NCBI RefSeq assembly: GCF_002811945.1
Contig: NZ_NPDX01000001.1
Coordinates: forward strand, 1,062,501-1,126,500
Direction: 5' to 3'
Source of the DNA: Leptospira harrisiae
GTDB lineage: Bacteria > Spirochaetota > Leptospiria > Leptospirales > Leptospiraceae
Length of the DNA: 64,000 nucleotides
Below the pieces are notes generated by a model. That model saw only the letters and a list, made by a program, of their open reading frames with translations. It ran no database searches and was not told the DNA's origin. The position numbers and the translations under genes were made by a program. Positions 46,057 through 55,681 of the stretch are shown here, piece by piece (the first letter of the stretch is position 1; the number at the start of each line of letters is the position of its first letter).

Positions 46057-47261
46057 TCCGACTCTTCGATCATTGCATCCCAATCGGGAAAAGGATCTTC
46101 AAACTTTGCCCAAAGTTCCGGTCCTTCTTTGTATTCTTTGTCACTTAGCAGGCATTTGTCGAGAGAGGCACGTAGTTTCTTTTCATCCATATCCCGACCA
46201 ATGAGAACAATCTCTTGGCGCCTGTCTCCCCAAGGCTCTAACCAATGTGTTTGTAGATTTTTGAAGACTTCTGGATCATCCGGAATCTCTTCGTCAGGGA
46301 TACTGGCCCACCAATACCCTTCAGGTTTGTAAGATGATAGGTTCCCGGCTTGGGAATACAAAACCACCCAATCCATTTGACTCGCTAGCCATACGAATCC
46401 TTTGGCACGAACCACTCCCGGTTTTTCGGAATGCAACCATTTGTAAAATCGTTCTGGATGGAAGGGACGTCTGTGCACGTACACAAAACTTTTGATTCCA
46501 TATTCTTCGGTTTCGGGAACATGGTCCCCTCGGAGTTCTTTGAGCCATAAGGGGGACTGACTGGCCTTATCAAAATCAAATCGACCCGTATTTAAAACTT
46601 TAGATAGGGGGACTTTACTGTAATCCGTGGGTATGATTTCGGCATCTGCATTTAGCGAACGTAAGATGGTGAGTAATCTATTCTTTTTTTCATCCGATAA
46701 AAGACTGATTTTATTGACAATGATGGTGTCGCTAAACTCCACTTGGTCTACTAGCAAATCGACAATGTCCCGGTCATCTTCCTCACCAGCACCTATTTCT
46801 CGTTCTCTTAAGGAATCTAAACTTTGGAAGTCTTTTAAAAAATTTACCGCATCGACGACTGTAATCATTGAATCCAAGGAAACGATATCGGACAAACTAA
46901 CTCCTGTTTCATCTTCAAAGGTAAAGGTTTCTGCAATAGGAAGGGGTTCTGAAATTCCAGTGGATTCAATTAGGATGGAATCAAATTTTCCATCTTTGGC
47001 AAGTTTAGTGATCTCAAGAAGTAAATCTTCTCTGAGGGTGCAACAAATACAACCATTCGACATCTCCACTAACTTTTCATTGGTGCGACTGAGACTCCCT
47101 CCGGACGCCACAAGTCTCGCATCAATATTCACTTCGCTCATATCGTTGACGATGACTGCCACACGGAGTCCTTCCCGGTTGGCAAGAATGTGATTGAGCA
47201 GTGTGGTTTTGCCTGCTCCTAAAAATCCAGAGAGAACGGTGACAGGAATTTTTGGTTTCAT
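46053..47261 (-). CDS. CobW/COG0523 GTPase, probable zinc chaperone
   Basis: The start is ATG 47261, with AAGGAAGG nine bases upstream; a longer frame to 47291 runs into the operator. The 402-aa protein begins with the Walker A motif [19 protein letters not shown]. It then has the metal-binding [34 protein letters not shown] and the C-terminal CobW domain ([32 protein letters not shown]). COG0523 proteins under Zur control deliver zinc to essential enzymes during zinc starvation. The palindrome directly ahead of the RBS, repeated 49 bases upstream and again before the znu operon, makes zinc regulation likely here too. Confidence 0.9.
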   Translation of the reverse strand: MKPKIPVTVLSGFLGAGKTTLLNHILANREGLRVAVIVNDMSEVNIDARLVASGGSLSRTNEKLVEMSNGCICCTLREDLLLEITKLAKDGKFDSILIESTGISEPLPIAETFTFEDETGVSLSDIVSLDSMITVVDAVNFLKDFQSLDSLREREIGAGEEDDRDIVDLLVDQVEFSDTIIVNKISLLSDEKKNRLLTILRSLNADAEIIPTDYSKVPLSKVLNTGRFDFDKASQSPLWLKELRGDHVPETEEYGIKSFVYVHRRPFHPERFYKWLHSEKPGVVRAKGFVWLASQMDWVVLYSQAGNLSSYKPEGYWWASIPDEEIPDDPEVFKNLQTHWLEPWGDRRQEIVLIGRDMDEKKLRASLDKCLLSDKEYKEGPELWAKFEDPFPDWDAMIEESD

Positions 47262-47273
47262 ATGGCCTTCCTT

Positions 47274-47292
47274 AATGCAATATAGTTGCATT
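47274..47292 (-). promoter_or_regulatory. Zur-like operator 1, cobW-proximal
   Basis: A perfect palindrome AATGCAA-TATAG-TTGCATT, 12 bases before the cobW start and directly upstream of its RBS. It shares the arm TGCAA with operators 2 and 3. Confidence 0.65.
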
Positions 47293-47322
47293 TGTTTTCC
47301 ATGGGAAATTCTGTCAATTAGT

Positions 47323-47341
47323 AATGCAATTTCGTTGCATT
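47323..47341 (-). promoter_or_regulatory. Zur-like operator 2, between cobW and the chemoreceptor
   Basis: AATGCAA-TTTCG-TTGCATT, identical arms to operator 1 with a different spacer, and centre 49 bases from it. A TTGACA on the cobW strand lies between the two sites, so a promoter would be bracketed by two repressor dimers. It is 87 bases before the divergent chemoreceptor start. Confidence 0.65.
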
Positions 47342-47428
47342 TAAATCATGGTTTGTTTGAGCCCGAGTATTTCTACGCATTCTAGGGAAATCCTTGCATT
47401 TTATGAATGAAGTTCAAATTCTTTAGAA

Positions 47429-48967
47429 ATGCAGTTGGATCCATATTACTTAAAAGCTACAAAAACCATTAATTCCATTCGCTCGACTCTACTTGTTATT
47501 TTTATTTTAGGAATCCTCGGGAGTCTTGGTTCTCTCCACAGAGACCAACTCATCATGATGCTTCTTACCACTTTCTTTTATGGTATGGTCGCATTGACAC
47601 AGTTCATAATCTTAAAGAGAGGGAAAGACCCTCATGCATTTTGGTTTGTTGTCATTGATATCATTCTGATTGGTTCAAATACTTTAGGCCAGAGTATTAT
47701 GGACTTGGACATTGCCTCGTCTGCCCTAAAGGACGGAGTGAATTATATCATTTCTTTTTTTATCTTATTGTATTCAGGTTTTCTGTTTTCTTCCAAACAA
47801 ACATATATCATTGGAGTGATGTTAACAGTTGTTCAGATAGGCTCCTTGGTTTTTGCAGGCATTTCTGGAATGGAATTTGTAGATCGAAATGATACACATA
47901 AACTTGCATATTCCATTTCGTTACCTGTAGAAATTGTAAAAGTTTTCTTTTTAGGAATGGCTACAGTTACAATTGCGAAAATGGTGGGGCTTCTTACTTC
48001 GATTCGAGATGAAGCTGTCAATGGTAAAAAAACTTCAGAAGAACATTCAAAAGTAATGGAAAGACAAAAGGAGGCATTGGTAGAGACTGGTGAAAATTTA
48101 AATCAATCCGTTGCCGCCTTGAAAGTGTTTGCTGATGATTTGAGTAGTCTCGTGCAAAACCAAGCTGCTTCCATTGAGGAAATTTCAGCATCGCTAACAA
48201 AAATTTCACAATCCACAGAAAATTCTTTTTCTTTTGTCAAAGACCAATACAAACGAATTGAAACATTAAACGAAGAAAGCCATACCTTAGAAGGAATTGT
48301 AAAGACAGTGCGAGTTGAAATCGATACAATTTCAGGTCATATTAATGAATCATCACAGTTTAGTAATTTGGTAACGAACTCTATGGAAAACTTAAATTCA
48401 GTTTTAAACGAAGTGAGTTCCAGTTTTCAAAAAGTGGAAGATGTCAATCAAATCATGAAAGAAATTGCTGACCAAACCAATTTACTTGCTCTCAATGCTT
48501 CGATTGAGGCAGCAAGAGCTGGGGAACATGGTAGGGGGTTTGCAGTTGTCGCACAAGAAGTTGCAAAACTTGCAGAAAACTCAGCGTTAAACGCAAGTGT
48601 CATTTCCAAAACCATTCTCAAATCTAAATCTGATTTACTCAAAGGGAATTTGTCAGCGAAAGAGGCAAGTGGATTGGCTTTGAACCAAAAAAATGAAATG
48701 AATAAAATCCAAAATAAAGTGATTAGTTTTAATGAAAAGTTTATCGACTTACAAAAGTTAAATACTCGTGTTTTGGAGTCTCAAAAAGAGCTAAAAGAAT
48801 TATCCTCACAATTGGAATCCATAGCCAAAGACCAAACCTTCGGCAACAAGGAAGTGATGCGAGCAGCTCAAAGTATAGAAAGTGATGTCCAGGTTGTGGC
48901 TGAAAACACAAGAGTCCTCGCCGAACATATTGAGGACATCCAGGATTTGGCCAATCGCATCAAGTGA
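47429..48967 (+). CDS. methyl-accepting chemotaxis protein with membrane-embedded input
   Basis: A 512-aa receptor. Residues 15-195 are six TM helices with short loops and no periplasmic ligand domain. Residues 210-512 are the cytoplasmic signalling helical hairpin, with the hairpin tip sequence [27 protein letters not shown] (written here for its start) and downstream [13 protein letters not shown]. The signal would be an intramembrane or membrane-energy cue. It is divergent from the CobW GTPase and shares that intergenic region with two zinc-type operators, so zinc could influence its expression. No ligand can be assigned. Confidence 0.9.
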   Translation: MQLDPYYLKATKTINSIRSTLLVIFILGILGSLGSLHRDQLIMMLLTTFFYGMVALTQFIILKRGKDPHAFWFVVIDIILIGSNTLGQSIMDLDIASSALKDGVNYIISFFILLYSGFLFSSKQTYIIGVMLTVVQIGSLVFAGISGMEFVDRNDTHKLAYSISLPVEIVKVFFLGMATVTIAKMVGLLTSIRDEAVNGKKTSEEHSKVMERQKEALVETGENLNQSVAALKVFADDLSSLVQNQAASIEEISASLTKISQSTENSFSFVKDQYKRIETLNEESHTLEGIVKTVRVEIDTISGHINESSQFSNLVTNSMENLNSVLNEVSSSFQKVEDVNQIMKEIADQTNLLALNASIEAARAGEHGRGFAVVAQEVAKLAENSALNASVISKTILKSKSDLLKGNLSAKEASGLALNQKNEMNKIQNKVISFNEKFIDLQKLNTRVLESQKELKELSSQLESIAKDQTFGNKEVMRAAQSIESDVQVVAENTRVLAEHIEDIQDLANRIK

Positions 48968-49092
48968 TCCTTGTCTAACACCATTAACTTAACGTCTGTC
49001 GGTTTCGTTCAGGGTGAGAGATGGGAAAACTATTTGTAATTCTTCTCACCACTTGGATCTTTGAGTGAAAGTCCTATTTAGGAGCCGACTGT

Positions 49093-50850
49093 ATGATTTC
49101 GAATAACTATTTTAATGATAACGATGACCTAATTGATCATTTTGATTCCCTGACACCTTGGAACGAGGTAGTCGACCAATACGAACAAGGTTTTGAAGAT
49201 TTTGCAGAATACCAAAAATCCGGAAAGGAAGAACTGGCATTCGCTCCTGGAAACTATGAAGATGCCATCGAGTTTTACCGTTCTACCTTAGAAGCTGGTG
49301 GAGACATTGCTGGAAACGATATTTCCCAAGTTTCTAAACAAATGGATGAAGAAGGCCTCAAATACAAAGACGGCCAAGTTAGTTTCCCAAAACCTATGTT
49401 AGACGTAGTGGAAAAAATTAAATCTGCTGGACTACTTCCATACGGAATCCACAGACATTATGGTGGATTGGGTTTGCCTTCTGTCGTACAATCGATGTTA
49501 TCTGAATGTGTTTCTCGCGGAGACGGGTCACTGGCGATCACTCTTGGTTGTATGAACTTGGCAGAAACTGTAGAACGATTTGGAACAGAAGAAATGATTC
49601 ATGATTTTGTTCCGAAAATGGCAGCGGGTGAACTTTGTGGGGCTATGGCCCTTACGGAACCAAACTACGGATCGGACCTTCCTAACTTACAGACAAAAGC
49701 AGTCAAAGGCGAAGATGGATCTTGGAAAATCACAGGAACCAAACGTTTTATCACTCATGCTTGTGGTTTTGGATCTGCACCTTCCATCATCCTCACACTC
49801 GCAAGAACAGGAACCACAACAAGTGGGGCACGAGGACTTTCATTCTTTTTAGTTCACTCTAAAGATGTATTTGTTGCCTCCATCGAAAAGAAAATGGGAC
49901 TTCATTGTTCTCCTACTTGCGAAGTGGTTTTTGAAAACTCTCCAGGAATTCTCATTGGGGAAGAAGGAAAAGGCCTTGTGAAATATTCCATGGCCATGAT
50001 GAACCAAGCTCGTCTCAACATTGCGGCCCAAGCGATGGGAATTGCCACTGCTGCATATTTCGAAGGAAAAAAATATGCAGAAGAAAGAGTCCAGTTTGGA
50101 AAAACTATCAACAACATCACCGCTGTGAAAAAAATGTTGGAACGAATGGAGCGAGAAGTAGCTGCGATGCGTTGTATCCTCTATGAAGCAAGTTACGCTG
50201 TAGACCAATATCGTTGGAAAGAAGAACGAGGAAAGATGAAAGGTCTTTCAGAGAAAGACATCAAAAAAGATGAAACTTTCAAGAAGTGGGAAAAACTTGC
50301 CTCATTATTTACTCCGCTTTCTAAATACTACATCACTGAAATGGCAAACCTTGTGGCTTATGATGCGATGCAAATCCATGGTGGGTCTGGTTATACTGAA
50401 GATTATGATGTAGCTCGACTTTATCGTGATGTAAGAATTACGAATATCTACGAAGGAACCACACAACTCCAAACAGTGGCTTGTATTGGTGGGATTGTTT
50501 CTGGTATGACGGAGACAGGAATTTACCGTGAATACTTGAAATCGGAAATGGCTACGTTTGCCGCAAGTAATGGCCTAAACGATTTATTCAAACAATTTGA
50601 AACAGTTGTAGCTGAATTTGCTGAAATCGAATCCACTCCACTTCGTGAAGAGTTGGCATTTGAAGTCGTAGAATCAGCAGCCCGTTTCCACAATAGTTTG
50701 TTACTCGAGAGAAGTATTGGTCGTTCTAAGGTAGAAAGAAGGTCCTATCGTAAATCGATTACGGATGCTTACATCCTTGATAGTTCGGCAATCCTTGCAT
50801 CGAACCTAACAAAGATTCGTGGAAAGAAAAAAACACCAGTCACTGCTTAA
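49093..50850 (+). CDS. acyl-CoA dehydrogenase
   Basis: A 585-aa FAD enzyme, longer than the 380-residue minimum because of an N-terminal and a C-terminal extension. Core motifs are [63 protein letters not shown] and [30 protein letters not shown], the last holding the catalytic Glu. It catalyses alpha,beta-dehydrogenation of an acyl-CoA in the cytoplasm, consistent with Leptospira growth on fatty acids. The chain-length class cannot be told by eye. The amidohydrolase follows, its ATG 44 bases after this stop. Confidence 0.94.
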   Translation: MISNNYFNDNDDLIDHFDSLTPWNEVVDQYEQGFEDFAEYQKSGKEELAFAPGNYEDAIEFYRSTLEAGGDIAGNDISQVSKQMDEEGLKYKDGQVSFPKPMLDVVEKIKSAGLLPYGIHRHYGGLGLPSVVQSMLSECVSRGDGSLAITLGCMNLAETVERFGTEEMIHDFVPKMAAGELCGAMALTEPNYGSDLPNLQTKAVKGEDGSWKITGTKRFITHACGFGSAPSIILTLARTGTTTSGARGLSFFLVHSKDVFVASIEKKMGLHCSPTCEVVFENSPGILIGEEGKGLVKYSMAMMNQARLNIAAQAMGIATAAYFEGKKYAEERVQFGKTINNITAVKKMLERMEREVAAMRCILYEASYAVDQYRWKEERGKMKGLSEKDIKKDETFKKWEKLASLFTPLSKYYITEMANLVAYDAMQIHGGSGYTEDYDVARLYRDVRITNIYEGTTQLQTVACIGGIVSGMTETGIYREYLKSEMATFAASNGLNDLFKQFETVVAEFAEIESTPLREELAFEVVESAARFHNSLLLERSIGRSKVERRSYRKSITDAYILDSSAILASNLTKIRGKKKTPVTA

Positions 50851-50893
50851 TAAAGCTGATTCCAATCCTCTTCTTCCTTGTTACGCTTGTTTT

Positions 50894-51850
50894 ATGGAAG
50901 AAGGGGAGGGTGTAATCTCATCTAACAAACCTGACATTCGCCTCTCTTCTCCATTTTCTTGGAGGGGAGATACTTTCCCTCCCATTTTAGATTCAGAAAT
51001 GCCAGATCATTTAAGTAACATTCGTGATTTAGGAATTCCTTATATTTTCGATATCCATACCCATTTTTTCCCAGAGACGGTTATGAAACTCATTTGGCGT
51101 TGGTTTGACAATGTGAACTGGGCCATTGGATACAGGTTACCTGAAGCGGAACGAGTAGAACGACTCCATCACAATGGGATCAAACGTTTTACTACATTAA
51201 ACTATGCTCATAAAGCAAATATGGCTTCTTCCTTAAATGATTGGACTTATGCCAATTACAGGAATTGGAAGGGAGCTGTTCCCTTTGGAACTTTTTATCC
51301 AGAAGAGGGAGTCATCGCTTACGTAAAAAAGGCTGTGGAAGAATACGGGTTTCGCGGGTTCAAACTTCACTGTGAAGTCTCCAAACTCAATTTAAACCGC
51401 CCGGAACTGGCAGATACCTTTCACTATTTACAAAAGAAACAAATTCCGATTCTCATTCATACTGGGACAGCACCACTTCCTGGTGAGTTTACAGGCATCC
51501 AATTTTTTAAACCATTTCTTGAAACCTATCCGAAGTTACGTGTGATAGTCGCCCATATGGGAGCTCATGAAATCTCCGCCTATGCTTCGTTACTGGAAGG
51601 ATATCCTAACCTGGGACTTGATACGACGATGGTATTTGTAGATTTCCTTGCCACGGGCAAAACTCTAGATGTGGATTCTGCGATTCCGTATTTGGAGAAA
51701 TACCAAAACCAAATTTACTTTGGATCCGATTTTCCAAATATTCCTTATAACCTAAACCACCCCATTCGTCGGTTTTTGGACCTACCTATCAGCAACACAG
51801 CCAAACAAAAAATTCTCTATCAGAACGCAGAAAACTTATTTTTTAAATGA
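50894..51850 (+). CDS. amidohydrolase-2 family metal-dependent hydrolase
   Basis: The start is ATG 50894; the frame opens at a GTG 75 bases earlier, inside the dehydrogenase gene. The 318-aa TIM barrel shows YIFDIHTHFFPE (metal ligands HxH), RGFKLHCEVSKLNLN, ILIHTGTAPLPGEF, VIVAHMGAHEIS and the catalytic Asp in YFGSDFPNIPYN. Members of PF04909 include decarboxylases and hydrolases such as ACMSD. The substrate is unknown. It is probably co-expressed with the acyl-CoA dehydrogenase. The next 50 bases hold the zinc-type operator. Confidence 0.88.
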   Translation: MEEGEGVISSNKPDIRLSSPFSWRGDTFPPILDSEMPDHLSNIRDLGIPYIFDIHTHFFPETVMKLIWRWFDNVNWAIGYRLPEAERVERLHHNGIKRFTTLNYAHKANMASSLNDWTYANYRNWKGAVPFGTFYPEEGVIAYVKKAVEEYGFRGFKLHCEVSKLNLNRPELADTFHYLQKKQIPILIHTGTAPLPGEFTGIQFFKPFLETYPKLRVIVAHMGAHEISAYASLLEGYPNLGLDTTMVFVDFLATGKTLDVDSAIPYLEKYQNQIYFGSDFPNIPYNLNHPIRRFLDLPISNTAKQKILYQNAENLFFK

Positions 51851-51860
51851 AACGTGGTTG

Positions 51861-51883
51861 CATTTGCAACAGCGTTGCAAATG
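51861..51883 (+). promoter_or_regulatory. Zur-like operator 3, before the zinc-uptake operon
   Basis: A perfect 9-5-9 palindrome, CATTTGCAA-CAGCG-TTGCAAATG, 20 bases before the lipoprotein start. Its core TGCAA-N5-TTGCA is the same as operators 1 and 2. An overlapping half-site GTTGCA lies at 51857. Confidence 0.7.
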
Positions 51884-51903
51884 ATAGGCCCACAGAGGTA
51901 TTT

Positions 51904-52647
51904 ATGAAATTCGCCAAAATTTTTCTATTTTCAGTGTTCACTCTCTCTGTTTTCAATTGTGCAGAACTCTTTTCTTCCAAAGAAGATAAAAATGATGATC
52001 AACTCATCCTAGCGCTGCTGGTAGGAGCCAATTGTCCAAAAACAAATGTTTCCACTCCTACTTTTGGAACCAAATTCGATTTTACCAATTGTTCAGGGGA
52101 TGCAAACCTTGCCCTCGCTGGTTCAGGTTTCCAAGCAAACAATGTAACTCTTAGCGGTGGACTTGTGGGAACAAGTAACAACTCTACAATCATAACGAAT
52201 GCTTCTAGTCTTTCTAATTCTGGTGGTAATAAAAAAGCCTCTATCGAAATTGTTTACCAATTAAACTCTGCTTTGTCTACCATCTCTGCAATTCTGCCTT
52301 CCACAACTGCGTTTGGTGGGCCAGGGTTTTTCATCAGGGATACAAAAGCTGATAAAATTGTAAATGGATCATCTTCTGCTTTTGGAACAGCCGGGACACC
52401 TTGGGCTTCTTCCGTTGGCCAAGAGAAAACTCTTTGTTTGGAAATTCACGAAGAAGGTTCGGGTGCTCATATTTTCGGTTGGCAAGGAACTTGCGCTACC
52501 GTAGACCGTAGTGCCTACCAGTTTGAAGAAGAAAATGTCGTCGTAATTATTTCCGGTGATAGAGTTGCCTTACGGATCAATGGAGCTACTGTCAAAACTT
52601 TGACAATTTATAACCAGTCCATTGGAACTGCTGGTTCATTTCTTTAA
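51904..52647 (+). CDS. lipoprotein, first gene of the zinc operon
   Basis: The frame opens at 51847, but that part contains the operator; the ATG at 51904 has CAGAGG in front and yields a proper leader with lipobox SVFNCAEL. The 247-aa protein has a charged linker (SSKEDKNDDQ) and then a beta-rich lectin/concanavalin-like domain (FTNCSGDANLALAGSGFQ, LCLEIHEEGSGAHIFGWQG, VVVIISGDRVALRINGATV). I recognise no exact family. Being first in an operon with an outer-membrane protein and ZnuABC, it may capture or shuttle zinc on the cell surface, though no clear histidine cluster is present. Confidence 0.75.
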   Translation: MKFAKIFLFSVFTLSVFNCAELFSSKEDKNDDQLILALLVGANCPKTNVSTPTFGTKFDFTNCSGDANLALAGSGFQANNVTLSGGLVGTSNNSTIITNASSLSNSGGNKKASIEIVYQLNSALSTISAILPSTTAFGGPGFFIRDTKADKIVNGSSSAFGTAGTPWASSVGQEKTLCLEIHEEGSGAHIFGWQGTCATVDRSAYQFEEENVVVIISGDRVALRINGATVKTLTIYNQSIGTAGSFL

Positions 52648-52662
52648 AGAAAAGGATTTTGA

Positions 52663-54024
52663 TTGAAACAACTTAATATCAATCAACTCACTCGACTAAA
52701 ACTATTATCACTATTTGTGATAATAGTTTTATCTGCATCCACATGGTCGCAAACATCAAAGTGGGAAACTGAATTAGAAGATCGTACCAGTTCCAAACAA
52801 ACCGGATCGTCCCCGGAAAAATCGAATCAATCTGAACCTGATAGCTGGGAAGCAGAATTAGAAAAAGATGTAAAAGACCAAGAAATAAGAAGTAAATCTA
52901 CAGAAGGGAGTCGTGGTGTTACTTCGAACGTTCAACAACCAAACCAAATCAACAGGTCAGCGCAAAATTTGATGATGGATGTTTCTGCCACAATTGATCT
53001 TGTTGGGGCATGGGACCGTAACAAACCACGAGGTACTGGTGAAAGAATTGACAACAAGTTGGACGTAAGGACTGCCGAATTTGGATTTACTGCTGCTGTT
53101 GATCAATGGATGAGAGCTAATTTTTTAGGTGCAGCTCATGGTGAGGATGGCAAGTATTATTATGAAGTCCATGAAGCCAATGTACTTTTTCCTTTTTTAC
53201 CTTTTAATACCTCTTTGAAAGTGGGGCAGATGTTTGTTGATATTGGAAGATTGAACCGTATTCATTTACACGATCGACCTTTTACCATGAATCCAATTGT
53301 CCATGAGAAATTTATTGGTTTTGAATCTGTAATGGACACAGGAGCAGAGTTTAGTGTTTTGCTCCCATGGAAATGGATCACACAGGAGCTCGTGTTAGGT
53401 GCGACGAATGGTAAAAAATGGGGTCATTCGCATTCTGAGGGATTACAAAAAAATAATCCTATGGGATATGCACATCTCAAACATTTTTATTATTTTGGAA
53501 ATAACTGGGGTACTCAATTCGGATTTTCTGGTGTAAGATTTGAGCCGACAACCGATCGAAGAAACCAAAGGCATTTATATGGAATGGATGCTGTTTTACG
53601 TTGGAACCGATCCAATTTAAGAGAACTAATGATTATGTCAGAAGGTTGGTACCAACAGGAGATATTCCCTGAACAAATGGATCCCAATACTTACCAAAAA
53701 TCAAAAGCACCTTCGAGAGATCAGTGGGGGTATTACTTTTTTGTGGATTATAAGTTTCACCAACTTTGGTCATTGGGTTACCGCTATGATTATTTTACCG
53801 ATAAATCCCTGGTCGACAAAAATGGGAAACAAGCAGACAATGCAATCGAAGGCCATTCTACACAAATTACCTTCCATAGTTCTGAATTTGGAAGAATTCG
53901 CGGTTCGGTGGAAAGACGTTACATCCAAGATTTTTCCAAAACAGAATTCCAGGAACAACGGGAATGGAGATTTTATGTGCAAGCAGTTGCCATTTTAGGT
54001 TCGCACCCTGCACATAGTTATTAA
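52663..54024 (+). CDS. outer-membrane porin-like protein of the zinc operon
   Basis: A 453-aa protein starting at TTG with AAAGGA before it. Signal peptide residues 1-29 (LFVIIVLSASTWSQ), then a 60-residue charged Glu/Ser-rich linker, then a porin-like barrel: DVSATIDLVGAWDRNKP, FGFTAAVDQWMRANFLGAA, LKVGQMFVDIGRLNRIHLHDRP, WGYYFFVDYKFHQLWSLGYRYDYF. The RLNRIHLHDR and GHSHSEG segments offer possible metal-binding histidines. Porin-like proteins beside ZnuA, induced by zinc depletion, are known in other bacteria. The signal-peptide codons contain a 15-5-15 perfect inverted repeat. Confidence 0.78.
   Translation: MKQLNINQLTRLKLLSLFVIIVLSASTWSQTSKWETELEDRTSSKQTGSSPEKSNQSEPDSWEAELEKDVKDQEIRSKSTEGSRGVTSNVQQPNQINRSAQNLMMDVSATIDLVGAWDRNKPRGTGERIDNKLDVRTAEFGFTAAVDQWMRANFLGAAHGEDGKYYYEVHEANVLFPFLPFNTSLKVGQMFVDIGRLNRIHLHDRPFTMNPIVHEKFIGFESVMDTGAEFSVLLPWKWITQELVLGATNGKKWGHSHSEGLQKNNPMGYAHLKHFYYFGNNWGTQFGFSGVRFEPTTDRRNQRHLYGMDAVLRWNRSNLRELMIMSEGWYQQEIFPEQMDPNTYQKSKAPSRDQWGYYFFVDYKFHQLWSLGYRYDYFTDKSLVDKNGKQADNAIEGHSTQITFHSSEFGRIRGSVERRYIQDFSKTEFQEQREWRFYVQAVAILGSHPAHSY
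52697..52731 (+). repeat. 15-5-15 perfect inverted repeat inside the porin gene start
   Basis: The arms (52697-52711 and 52717-52731, each beginning or ending TAAAACTA/TAGTTTTA with ATCAC/GTGAT next to the loop) pair without mismatch around TATTT, 34 bases into the coding sequence. The mRNA would form a very stable stem in the signal-peptide region. Confidence 0.85.
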
Positions 54025-54036
54025 GAGGAAAATTTA

Positions 54037-54990
54037 ATGTTAAATTTAAAATTCAAAACATACTATTATTATAAAAATACACTTTTTTCCTTTTTTGTTT
54101 TTTTCGTATTTCTATTTGTTTCTCCATTGGCCGCAAAAGTATCGCTCGTTGCAAGTATCTCCGATATCAAATACATCGCCGAACAGATTGCTGGCGATAG
54201 AGCAGATGTTTATGGAATGATAAGAGGGACGGATGACCCGCATTTTGTTATGACTAGACCTGATTTTCTTGTTAAACTCAGTGAAGCAGATGTAATTTGT
54301 GTGGTCGGTCTTGATTTAGAGGTAGGCTGGATTCCTTATCTCCAACAACAATCGAGAAACATGAAAATTCAAAAAGGCCAACCTGGTTATTGTGATACTT
54401 CTTTTGGAGTTAAAATCCTTGGAGAGCCGACCGTAATGATGGACAGATCAATGGGTGATATGCATATTTATGGAAATCCACATTATTGGAATGATCCTAT
54501 CAATGCGATCCAAATGGCACAAAATATAAAAAATGCCCTCACTCGTGTGGACCCTTTGAATGGCGAATACTATGAAGGAAATTTTAATTCGTTTAAAAAA
54601 CGTCTCATCCAACTTACAAAAGAAGAAATGAAAAAAATGGAACCTTATTTTGGACTGAAGGTAGCAGTTTTTCATGACCAGTTTGTTTATTTGGCTTCCA
54701 GGTTTAAATTTAATGCCAACTTAACCATAGAAGAACGACCCGGAGTTCCACCTTCTGTTCGTTATATGGACCAAGTCATTAGTTATATGACAGCAGAAAA
54801 GATAAAAATTATCTTGATTGGTCCTTATCATAATCCAAAGTATGCTGAGTATGTATCTTCAAAGGTTCCTGGGAGTGTCGTTGTCACCTTGCCAGTTTCT
54901 GTCGGAGGAAGTCCAGAATCTCTGACTTACGAAGACACACTCAGATTGATGTTACAAAAAATACGAGATGCAAGCGACAAAACTAAATAA
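54037..54990 (+). CDS. znuA: zinc ABC transporter substrate-binding protein
   Basis: A 317-aa periplasmic cluster A-I metal-binding protein. Signal peptide ends at SPLAAK. Ligand positions seen are DPHFVMTRP (His), GNPHYWNDP (His), VAVFHDQFVYLASRF (His) and, near the end, a Glu/Asp region with PVSVGGSPES. There is no long histidine-rich loop, unlike many ZnuA proteins. Manganese homologues have the same ligands, so the metal is decided by context: the operator shared with the CobW gene supports zinc. Thirteen bases separate it from the porin gene, and its end overlaps the ATPase gene by 23. Confidence 0.88.
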   Translation: MLNLKFKTYYYYKNTLFSFFVFFVFLFVSPLAAKVSLVASISDIKYIAEQIAGDRADVYGMIRGTDDPHFVMTRPDFLVKLSEADVICVVGLDLEVGWIPYLQQQSRNMKIQKGQPGYCDTSFGVKILGEPTVMMDRSMGDMHIYGNPHYWNDPINAIQMAQNIKNALTRVDPLNGEYYEGNFNSFKKRLIQLTKEEMKKMEPYFGLKVAVFHDQFVYLASRFKFNANLTIEERPGVPPSVRYMDQVISYMTAEKIKIILIGPYHNPKYAEYVSSKVPGSVVVTLPVSVGGSPESLTYEDTLRLMLQKIRDASDKTK

Positions 54991-55681
54991 TCCAGACACT
55001 CCTGTTTTATTGATTCAAACAAATGCACTTAGTGTGGGTTACAGGAAGGAGTTTCCTGTGGTATCCGACATCTATTTGCAAATCCATACCGGCAAAACCT
55101 ATGCCCTAGTCGGTGGGAATGGGGCTGGAAAAACCACACTCTTTCGTACATTGACAGACCTTTTGCCTCCACTTTCGGGGGAGATTTCCTTTTCAAAAAC
55201 ATTTACCACTTCTTATGTTCCCCAAGCAAAACGTATGTCATTGGAATTCCCTTTGCGAGTGGAAGACGTTTTGTTAATGCCCAAAAACATTGGGCTCAGC
55301 TTTTTACCAAAAAAGAAATTTTCCGATGAGGATATGGCGCTTATCGAGAGAACGGGCGTTAGTTCTTACTTAAAAAAACAAATTTCTTTATGTAGTGGGG
55401 GTCAGTTACAAAAGGTCCTGATCCTACGTTCTCTATTAACAAAAGCCAATTTGATTTTTTTAGATGAACCCATGGATTCTTTGGATCATAATGCCAGAGA
55501 GTTGTTTCAAACAGTTTTATCTGAATATCTAAAGGAAGGAAACCGGTCCCTATTTTTTATCACCCATAGTTTAGAACATGATTGGGGATTTGGGTTTGAT
55601 GAAATTTTTGAAATAGACGAAGGAAAACTCTACAATATCACTAGTGGAGAACGCCCACCTAACTGCCATCATCATGACTAA
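54968..55681 (+). CDS. znuC: zinc ABC transporter ATP-binding protein
   Basis: A 237-aa ATPase. Walker A is LVGGNGAGKTTLFRTL, the signature SLCSGGQLQKVLI, Walker B LIFLDEPMDSLD and the switch histidine FFITHSLEHD. The Q-loop is in YVPQAKRM. It ends with a short Cys/His cluster (CHHHD) that may sense zinc. The coding region overlaps znuA upstream and the permease gene downstream, so the three are tightly coupled. Confidence 0.93.
   Translation: MQATKLNNPDTPVLLIQTNALSVGYRKEFPVVSDIYLQIHTGKTYALVGGNGAGKTTLFRTLTDLLPPLSGEISFSKTFTTSYVPQAKRMSLEFPLRVEDVLLMPKNIGLSFLPKKKFSDEDMALIERTGVSSYLKKQISLCSGGQLQKVLILRSLLTKANLIFLDEPMDSLDHNARELFQTVLSEYLKEGNRSLFFITHSLEHDWGFGFDEIFEIDEGKLYNITSGERPPNCHHHD

Noticed and set aside
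46129..47193. Long plus-strand frame of 188 aa opposite the CobW gene
   Set aside because: Serine-rich antisense of a well-supported GTPase with intact P-loop and CxCC motif.
49024..49071. Short ATG frame (MGKLFVILLTTWIFE) with GGTGAGAG upstream, like a branched-chain leader peptide
   Set aside because: No antiterminator or terminator pair could be drawn and the downstream gene is an acyl-CoA dehydrogenase, so attenuation control is not supported.
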